Origin: Laccaria trichodermophora
Taxonomy: Eukaryota > Basidiomycota > Agaricomycetes > Agaricales > Hydnangiaceae
Direction of reading: 5' to 3'
Assembly (NCBI GenBank): GCA_018417955.1
Contig: JACTVC010000012.1
Coordinates: 1,054,001 to 1,118,000 of the forward strand
Length of the DNA: 64,000 nucleotides
The position numbers were made by a program, and so were the translations under genes. The notes under the pieces are model-generated. The model was not told where the DNA came from. It did not search any database and was given only the letters and a program-made list of their open reading frames with translations. Shown here one piece after another: positions 57,253 to 64,000 of this stretch; the stretch's first letter is position 1; each line of letters opens with the position of its first letter.

Positions 57253-60165
57253 TCAGCATTCCCTTGTCGCCCAACAAGAATAATGTCCATTCTCTCGTGC
57301 AGCACCAGGAGTGGCAGATTGTCGAAGTTTCTTGGCTATATCTAAAGGAGTTTCATATAATGACTTCCAACCATAAGATGCCTGCAAGAGCGCTTCCCAA
57401 ACACCTTTTTCTTTGATAGGTAATAAAACTTCCGGGGAGAGACCAGCACACCAGATCTCATAGATGACAGCCCGGTAACTTGCAGATGCATTCTTGCGGA
57501 CAACTTTGAGCGAAGGCTTCTTTGCTGCCAAAGCAAAGACAATCTTTATAATGGGTACAGCGCACCCTTTGTCCTCCAGAATATTGAGGTCGTGAGGATC
57601 CATGGCATCAAACAATTTCTGTTGAGGTTGGGTACCGTACGCTGAATCATTTTTGACTTGAATGAGAACTAGTCCTGCATTCCCGATCTCCAATTTTGTA
57701 CTGTTCTTTAGGAAGGCATTGATAATGTCAACACCCTTTTGGTTGTTCGCGCATAAGACTCCTGCTCCTCGACCTATCAATAACAAGAGGGAGGTGAGGT
57801 CAATAGCCTTGAATTCGTGCACCTTGACGAAATGTGAAAAATGCATTTTTGCTTGGGGAAAATCGCTTGCAAGCTTGTGTAGTTCTTGAGCAGATTTTTC
57901 AGAGCAATTGAAAAGTCCCCCCAAAAAGAAATCAGCCAGGCTGAAGAAGCGATTTCCTTTCTCTGGGTTGCCGTAAATGCTGGGGAGGCCGACTGTTGCA
58001 TCTCGCGCAAGAGTTAGAAGTAATAGAACTAAAAACTCCCCGCGATCTCCTTTCGAGATCGCAAAGCCCTCCATCACCGACTTCAGTGCATCTGCTGCAT
58101 TGAATGAATGATCCCGCGTCATGAGAAAGTAAGCAGCCTCTGACAATATCGGTTCAGAGGAAGATGCTGTCGTCATTGTCTGACAGGCTCCATCGATTTT
58201 GAGGCACACGCGCATGTGCCCTTCGACTTGTTTTCTCTCGTTCGACTGCTCAATGTAGTTGGTAGACTGGAATTCGAGTGGAATTCGCTGAGCCAGGCAC
58301 GCTAGTTTTTGATCATCAGAAAACTTTTTTACAAATTCTTCTGCCATGAGTTTTGCAGCAGCAAAAATGAGAATGTCACGCTTGACATCATCTGAACCCG
58401 CTTGCCATCGGGTTGCAAATCTATCATAGTTTCATAGGTAACAATTATTTTGGAGGTAAGAGGGATACATACAGGGGCCGACCCATGGAGCAGATATGCC
58501 CAGGAGACGTCAAACACTCAAGGTTCCAATCCCCATTAAGGCTGATTTTGTGAGCGAAAGGATCAAATCCCAGATCTGTGAGTGGCTGACCCGGAATCAA
58601 GTCGCCCTTGATTATGCGTTTTGAGAGATCATACTCCGCCGCTGGTGTGAATTCGGAGATCTTCCCAGTTGTTGAAAGGAAAAGCGAGAATACAGAAAGG
58701 GTGCGAAATGATCGGAGGAGTTGCCGCACTTGATAAAAGACAGACCACTGTTCTTCATTCTCAGAACCCTTCCGCTCTGCAATGGTATGCGCTTCGTCGA
58801 ACGCCAGTATGATTAAAGGTACTTCGTCTGCCTTCTCTCCATCAGGTCTGATGTACAGCTTCTTTAAGAAATCGCATAGCAGCGTGAGTGCCAACTTGGC
58901 AGGGGTAGGTTGGGAGTGGGTACGAGCCATCTCAGCAGGCTCTGCAGATGCGCTCTGGGAAGAGATATCTGTCGCTATACGAACTGCGACATAGGTATCT
59001 TCGTGCGTATCCAAATGTTGGGGTGGTATTTCATCCTAGCCAAAGGTCTTCGTCAGGACAAGTGACACACTCAAATGTGACATACCTGTGGGGGATCTCT
59101 TTTTAGTTGAGATGCCTTGTAAATGACTTCCTGGTAGAATTGTTTGTGATATTGATTGTGGGACTGCATTGTTTGTCCCTCCGTCATGCGCTTCCTAAAT
59201 TTACTTGCAACATTACTGTAATCCCACCCCTCATACTCCTCCTGCTTAAGGGTTTCCAGGATGTGAGTAAAAAGTGCTTCGAAGAACTTGTCAGCGCGAT
59301 CGAAGGCTTCGTTCTTGGATGACACCGAGGTTAAGTAATCTCTGAGTGCACCGTCTGCAGGTGGATAACCTGAAAAAAAGATAGGTATAATGCAATACCC
59401 CAAAACAATAACCGGACGCACCAGTTGTGTGCGTCCCGCGAAGGTTCATGGTAATGACGAAACATGTCTTCGCCAGTTCGTCCGTCATCCTCGACTTCCC
59501 CATACCAGAGGACTGGACTATGGAGGCATAATTGGCGTAGACTTGGGGTGCACTTTTTCTGTTGTAGTTAACCTTGATGTGAGCCCAAAGACCAATTGCA
59601 GCGTTGCCCTTGTATTGATACTCCCAAGATTTCTGTGTGGCTGGAGGCCGAGATGAAAGAAGATGTGATATACTGAACTTCAATGAACTTACCCCATTCT
59701 TGTTCTTCCTGGTTACCACGAGGACGAACGACATTCAGCCCCTCAGGTGCCACAGCATTATCCACAAAGTTCAGCAGTGCTTGCATATGCAACAGAGTGA
59801 ATGATTAGAAGAAAGCCATGTTTGACGTTTCACGAACAAAACTTACGAGAGTCGAGGAGAGGTTGGAGCCTGCATGCCTCCCAGGCTGACCGTAAAGAGA
59901 TGATCAGCTCAGGATGTGCAGAGACGACTTTCTCAAGTTCGCCGATGCCCTGGAATTTGCGTTTGAAGTCTCCACTCCTCTCCATTATCCAGGAGATAAT
60001 GGTTGCCGCGTCCTCGTTGTCAGTTTCCTTCCCTAGATTGAATAGGCGATGTGCCTTTGTAAATAAGTTTTTTTCCCGCTCATGATTAGCAAAGTTATCA
60101 GAAGACAGGAGCTGTTTCTTGGGGTGTGGACTGAAAGCTTCTGACTCTGAGAGTCGCTTCGACAT
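57253..60165 (-). CDS. Crinkler-type P-loop NTPase with Mrr-like nuclease C-terminus
   Basis: Start MSKRLSESEAFSPHPKKQLL (ATG 60165). Six exons join in phase; the exon 2 to 3 junction works with a GTTCG donor near 59733. Exon 3 carries KSWEYQYKGNAAIGLWAH and the Walker A-like IVQSSGMGKSRMTDELAK. Exon 5 carries PLIILAFDEAHTIAE, a Walker B with the catalytic acidic pair, followed by RTLSVFSLFLSTTGKIS, a sensor-like threonine block. In the long last exon, KGVDIINAFLK and then AGLVLIQVKND give the D...QxK pattern of Mrr-like PD-(D/E)xK nucleases. This NTPase-nuclease plan is widespread in agaricomycetes and related to oomycete Crinkler effectors. Its cellular role in mushrooms is not known; defence against mobile DNA or cell-death control have been suggested. 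No signal peptide is visible. Around 850 residues. Confidence 0.72.
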
Positions 60166-61225
60166 GACTGGGGGTGCGTTGACTGTGGTTGGGAGTGAGG
60201 AAAGCCACTTCGCGCGCGTTCGGCAAAGCCGAGACGTGCAGAGCCTAGAAAAGGTGAGAAAGAATGAGGCCTGAGGCCTGCTAAGACGGATAGAGAGGCG
60301 CGCAAAAACTAGATTAGAGACGACGGAGGGAAACAACCAAGAAACAACAGGATCGGCGCTTGGGCGTTGACTAGTAACTTTCGATAGGAGATTGTTTGGT
60401 CTCAAGCCAAGTGTTGTGATTTCGGAGTTCGAATCACACACCTTTCCGTAGCCTCGCTACTATGTTTGTTCAGGTGTTTGAAACTTTTTCAGCACTTCGC
60501 GATTTCTGACTCACCACCTCATCAAATTCTTTGGATTTTTTTACAGGCCAATAACATTTTTTCTCTTCTATAAGAGTATCTACTTTTTTTTGGTATAAAT
60601 GTGTTATGTTCGCTGTCGGAGGCATTCCGGTGCTCAGGGTTCAGATATATCAGGAGATTGAAACTCGTGTCACACAAGGTAACAACGAATTTGGCTGATG
60701 GATGATGCATCGATGATGTGCGAATGTCACGCAAATGTCACGTTTTTCGAGCTGTTTCACAGCGGAATTTGGTCTTTTGCCCTTCCTGCAACGACAACTT
60801 CACCTCGCTATCTAAATTTTTCTATTTGAACTTAAGTATGCCATTCAAATGCAATTGGAAAGTTTTAGAATAAACAGTCAAGCCGATCTGGAGGGATCTG
60901 AGTAAACATTCCATACTTTTGTTTGTCTGGTGTAATGAAAACCACAAATCCATGTCCCCAAACCACAAATCTTTGACTCTTGTTCTAAAATTTTGAGACA
61001 ATGAATGTAATACATAAATACACCTTCTGTGAAAATTCCAAGGCCTCAAGGCAAGTGGAAGGTAAAATAATCCACAGTTTCAAACTCCTGATGGGTTTCA
61101 AACACCTGAACAAACATAGTACCAGTTCGTTCGGTGGTGATCACGATTTGTTTGTCTCATGTTGTGGCTTTGTTGTGGCTTCAAACATCAGGCGGAGAGT
61201 GAAAGGCAAGATCACCACCGAAGGA
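60166..61225. other. AT-rich intergenic region upstream of the NTPase gene
   Basis: No gene recognised. A 149-codon plus-strand frame (61001-61450) starts MNVIHKYTFCENSKASRQVEG and runs into the left arm of the inverted repeat described below, but lacks known domains. Short local repeats such as 'accacaaatc' (twice near 60942 and 60961) and 'aatgtcacg' (twice near 60723) are present. Confidence 0.4.
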
Positions 61226-61289
61226 CTGGGCGGAACGGAGCCAGATTTGTCGAGGTCCCAATGTGTGACACGACACTTAGTGAAATTTC
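61226..61289 (+). repeat. Left arm of a 64-bp imperfect inverted repeat
   Basis: Aligned by hand to the reverse complement of 61926-61989 without gaps, 53 of 64 bases agree, including the uninterrupted block 'acttagtgaaatttc'. In one frame both arms read WAER..xCRG and stop at the same codon, so the arms may derive from a coding end. Confidence 0.7.
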
Positions 61290-61415
61290 GCGTTTTGCGC
61301 CAGAACGTCGAAATAAGGTGTCAACACTTTCAAAAAAAAGTGCTCGAGGCACATATTTTAATGGAGTGTACTTGTAGAAGTAACGTGAATGACATAGATT
61401 TTAGTAAAATACGTT

Positions 61416-61793
61416 GTGGGACGGGGGTTACAAAACCTAACGGCAGGTGAAAAGAATCCATTAAATGAGTATAACGCAGCCTTTGAAAGGCTTCAAACAG
61501 GATGGAAGATGAATCCGGTATCGCTCATTGCTCTCGAACGACACCCTGAACAGGCCACAGCACACATCCCAACACAGCCTCCACCCACACCCCCCGTTAC
61601 ATCTCCAATTCCTTCGATTCTAGCAGTTGAAGGCGACGAAGACGAATTTGAGGAAGAACCAGCTATAGACGAAACAAGCGAAATTGACAACATTCTTGAG
61701 GACATTGAGAACAGGGTGGCAGAGGAAACCTTGCCGCGGTTGACTGAGGGAGATGTGGTGCTTGATATGGACGAGATTGTGGTTGAAGATTAA
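61416..61793 (+). CDS. Acidic ORF inside the inverted repeat, possibly transposon-derived
   Basis: An open frame of 125 codons; the first clear ATG is at 61509 (MNPVSLIALERHPEQ). It has a Pro/Thr-rich middle (PTQPPPTPPVTSP) and a strongly acidic end (EGDEDEFEEEP, VVLDMDEIVVED). Just after its stop a further acidic stretch is open in another frame (DTDESDSDEGES). Acidic tails like this occur at the end of some fungal transposase-like proteins, but no catalytic domain is present here. It lies between the two arms of the inverted repeat. It could be the 3' remnant of a larger element or a chance frame. Confidence 0.3.
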   Translation: MGRGLQNLTAGEKNPLNEYNAAFERLQTGWKMNPVSLIALERHPEQATAHIPTQPPPTPPVTSPIPSILAVEGDEDEFEEEPAIDETSEIDNILEDIENRVAEETLPRLTEGDVVLDMDEIVVED

Positions 61794-61925
61794 GGGTTTG
61801 TCGATACAGATGAGTCAGATAGTGACGAGGGTGAAAGCGATGTAGGCTGGATGGACGACGAGGAACGGGAGTGATGAGGTTGGAGGCAGATGACGGTCGA
61901 TACAGAGCAGACGTACCAATTTCAT

Positions 61926-61989
61926 GAAATTTCACTAAGTCCCGTGTCACAAAATGTGACCTCGACAAGACTCAATCCGTTCGGCCCAG
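61926..61989 (-). repeat. Right arm of a 64-bp imperfect inverted repeat
   Basis: The partner of 61226-61289 in opposite orientation, 53 of 64 matching bases. The two arms enclose about 640 bp. I see no obvious target-site duplication at the outer edges. Confidence 0.7.
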
Positions 61990-62219
61990 CCGTTTCTGAA
62001 CGTAGCCTGCGGAGTTTGAAAGAAACAGTTGGTCACGAGCCTAACCTTTCCGCGCCAACACTTGTCCCGCGAATCACACCAAATCACACTTTTCGCAGCC
62101 CCTCCCCAGGCTCCTAAAAGCATTGCTCTCGGCTTCGCTCCCTGCATACTATGGGGTGGGTGGGAACTTGCCGTGATGAAGATGATGCCAAACAAACAAA
62201 GAAAGGTCAGGAGCGAAGC

Positions 62220-62284
62220 GAGAGAGCGGCTGCAGCATTTGTGCATGGAGTTTTCAGGCATTCCTTTTTAAGTTGCCCCATCAT
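62220..62284 (+). repeat. 65-bp direct repeat, copy 1
   Basis: The stretch beginning gagagagcggctgcagca and ending in gttgccccatcat recurs at 62872-62936 with a single difference (a/g in 'ttttcaggc' versus 'ttttcgggc'). Such high identity suggests a recent event. Confidence 0.88.
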
Positions 62285-62513
62285 ATTTTCGCATGCCAAC
62301 TATAGTGCAGAGATACACATCGATTAGATCAAGATTACACAGGTTCTCTGTATTGTAGACACTAAAAGAACAAAGTGCATGATCTTGCACCCAGTTGTCG
62401 TCAAGCCCGAAGTTTAGAAGGCGGTTCACATGTGCATCAGACCCAGAGATGGGAAGCACTTTGGGGAGGGCCTTGAGATATTGCTTGAGCTCCTTGAGTT
62501 TTCCAGTGCTCAT
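62268..62513 (-). CDS. Small ORF between direct repeats, hypothetical
   Basis: ATG-started frame of 81 codons: MSTGKLKELKQYLKALPKVL, later FGLDDNWVQDHALCSFSVYN and an end in MRKYDGAT. It overlaps copy 1 of the 65-bp repeat, from which its last codons and stop derive. The even composition and lack of low complexity are protein-like, but I do not recognise it. It could be an exon of a larger gene. Confidence 0.3.
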   Translation of the reverse strand: MSTGKLKELKQYLKALPKVLPISGSDAHVNRLLNFGLDDNWVQDHALCSFSVYNTENLCNLDLIDVYLCTIVGMRKYDGAT

Positions 62514-62749
62514 CTTGCAGCAGAGTTAGACGATGGGGCACAGGTAGTATGCTAAATTGCAGAAAATTGCGCCGTCGAGCATGTATTTGAAATTTAGTCT
62601 ACATGTGATCCTATTTGTGCCTCAACGTGCCTGTATAGATTAGATGTTCAAGTTTCATAGGTTTCAAAATTCTTTAGCGCGAAGTTCAAAAAATGTCTGT
62701 GAGCACCCATTGAGGGGATTTTCAAGGGATTATTCTGGCTGAAGCTGCC

Positions 62750-62853
62750 TTGCAAATTTGCCCTAATTTGCAATGGCTTTTTGGAACCTAGTTCCAGACC
62801 TGCAAATCTGCTGCAAATTTGCATGCTAATTTGCAGCTGCAATTTTCAAAGGC
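62750..62853. repeat. Cluster of TTTGCA/TGCAAA repeats with palindromes
   Basis: Within about 100 bp, 'gcaaatttgc' occurs at least twice as a perfect palindrome, with further 'atttgca' and 'tgcaaat' copies and 'gcagctgc'. The stretch could fold into hairpins. It ends just before copy 2 of the 65-bp direct repeat. Confidence 0.6.
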
Positions 62854-62871
62854 CTATTTCCTGCCACACTA

Positions 62872-62936
62872 GAGAGAGCGGCTGCAGCATTTGTGCATGG
62901 AGTTTTCGGGCATTCCTTTTTAAGTTGCCCCATCAT
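62872..62936 (+). repeat. 65-bp direct repeat, copy 2
   Basis: Second copy of the 65-bp unit of 62220-62284, same orientation, 587 bp apart. Together they bracket the 62268-62513 ORF and the TTTGCA cluster. Confidence 0.88.
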
Positions 62937-64000
62937 TTCTCAAGTGACCAGGACGCGTGGACGTGTTATGTAAATCCTTTTTTGTATGACCCCTTTTCAA
63001 TGCTATCTACAAAAGGTGCAGCAGAAGAAGAGCCTAAGGGAAAGACAAAGCGAAAGTGGAAAGAAGAAGAGGTCTGTGATCTTGTACAAAAGAAACTTGA
63101 TAAATGTGCCTGTTGGTTCCAGACAAGGTTGCAATTGCACTCTATGACAGCACCCATTGATGAGTAGCAGAACTTGTAGATGTTGATGAGATTGAGACAT
63201 TCAGAAAGGCAGATGCATCCTCTGCCAGGCCTTGCATGAGTGGATGGTTTTGATAGGCTGGTGAAGTCAGATCAGTGAAAGCATGTAGTTGCTGCAGTGG
63301 TCAAAGGCCTTCAAAATCGTGTCCATGATAGGTGTTGAAACACCTCAACATGTGGGAGAGGAGGCAGCGGTCAACCGGGAATTGGAGGTTGCATTACATG
63401 ACTATCTTCCAAGGAATGATGCAGGGGTGTTCTTCATTAAGAAGCGAGGGGATGGGATCGAGGCCCTTGCCGATGTGCTTGAGTGTTGGCTCGCAAAGTA
63501 TCCTGATTCACCCATCCTACAGTTGTGTGATATAGGATTGGAAGGGAATGCCCAGAGGCCATAGTCAAACAGTGGTATATAGCTAGATTTGGATATCTTA
63601 CATAATAAATTGATCTTTTGTCTTGAACCACCACCTTGTCAGCAGTCTTGCCATCCTCTTGCACTACATGTAGTGCTTTGTATAACTGTACTTCCTACAG
63701 TATGCATAATCATGTTGGGCCAGCTGAGTATCTTGTAACTGCTCATTGCTCACTCATGGGTGTTGATCCCAGATCCACCCATTCTTGCCTCCTCCTTCCC
63801 TCTTGGCTTCAGCTATGCAAGAAGTTCAGAGTGAACGCTTCACAAGTTGTGGGTGAAAAGTGGGATAGAGTCCGCAAAGAAATGCATTTTGACTCACGAA
63901 GGCAGTGTAAGTCTTCCAATGAGTTTCGGGTGTGATGGCTACTGATAGAGCTGGCTAGCTTCCCGAGATTCGAGAGAGTGGGCGAGATTCTGTTCCAAAA
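62937..64000. other. Accessory DNA with fragmentary reading frames to the window edge
   Basis: Plus-strand pieces look like parts of a gene but stand in different frames: a Lys/Glu-rich one (EEEPKGKTKRKWKEEEVCDL, 63010-63167), one at 63289-63564 (GVETPQHVGEEAAVNRELEVAL, then ALADVLECWLAKYPDSP) and one at 63636-63935 with KFRVNASQVVGEKWDRVRKEM. I cannot name a family. A gene or element truncated by the window end is possible. Confidence 0.35.

Noticed and set aside
59560..59780. Apparent frameshift in the NTPase gene between the LNFVDN and KSWEYQ exons
   Set aside because: The GTAAG donor gives a stop, but a GTTCG donor about 50 bases earlier joins the exons in phase, so no break is needed.
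60421..60445. tRNA T-loop-like sequence 'gagttcgaatcac'
   Set aside because: The flanking five bases do not pair as a T-stem and no anticodon arm fits at the right distance.

Overview
The window reads as a gene-dense, intron-rich nuclear segment of a basidiomycete fungus, most likely an agaricomycete. Exons are short, introns are mostly 45-75 nt with GT..AG ends, and several families typical of mushrooms are present: an AA14 lytic polysaccharide monooxygenase, a DUF6699-like protein, a MYND-finger protein, F-box proteins and a Crinkler-type NTPase with a nuclease-like C-terminus. I joined the exons by eye from reading frame, splice signals and family recall. Internal exon limits are therefore approximate unless given.

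Layout. 0-2.4 kb: a decayed F-box-like gene (-) and a small membrane protein (+). 2.5-7.3 kb: a CRAL-TRIO/RhoGAP protein (-) divergent from a MYND-finger protein (+). 7.5-14.2 kb: an acyl-CoA/4-coumarate-CoA ligase-like enzyme, the AA14 monooxygenase, a steroid 5-alpha-reductase-like enzyme (-) and a small lysine-rich protein. 14.7-16.6 kb: Nop56 (-). 18.6-20.2 kb: the DUF6699-like protein. 22.9-25.0 kb: a base-exchange-type phosphatidylserine synthase (-). 27.8-41.6 kb: a Zn2Cys6 regulator, a TANGO2/NRDE protein (-), actin-related protein Arp6, an importin-7/8-like receptor (-), TAF6 and a multi-pass membrane protein (-). 44.5-54.1 kb: a run of minus-strand genes: Bbc1-like actin-patch protein, F-box protein, DcpS, dephospho-CoA kinase and a small nuclear-looking protein. 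54.8-56.6 kb: FEN1. 57.3-60.2 kb: the NTPase/nuclease-like gene. 60.2-64 kb: no housekeeping gene, but an inverted-repeat pair, a 65-bp direct repeat and small ORFs, which looks like transposon-derived or effector-rich accessory DNA.

Most genes are conserved housekeeping functions (ribosome biogenesis, transcription, nuclear import, mRNA decay, CoA synthesis, DNA repair, actin dynamics). They do not form one pathway. Large gaps at 16.6-18.6, 20.2-22.9, 25.0-27.8 and 41.6-44.5 kb hold only short or degenerate reading frames. I recognised no rRNA, tRNA or CRISPR array; the tRNA search was by eye only.

Most worth a second look: the NTPase/nuclease-like gene with its repeat-rich flank, a base-exchange phosphatidylserine synthase in a fungus, a one-base homopolymer frameshift in the RhoGAP gene, micro-exons of 9, 11 and 12 nt, and a charged linker splitting the FEN1 C-terminal region.
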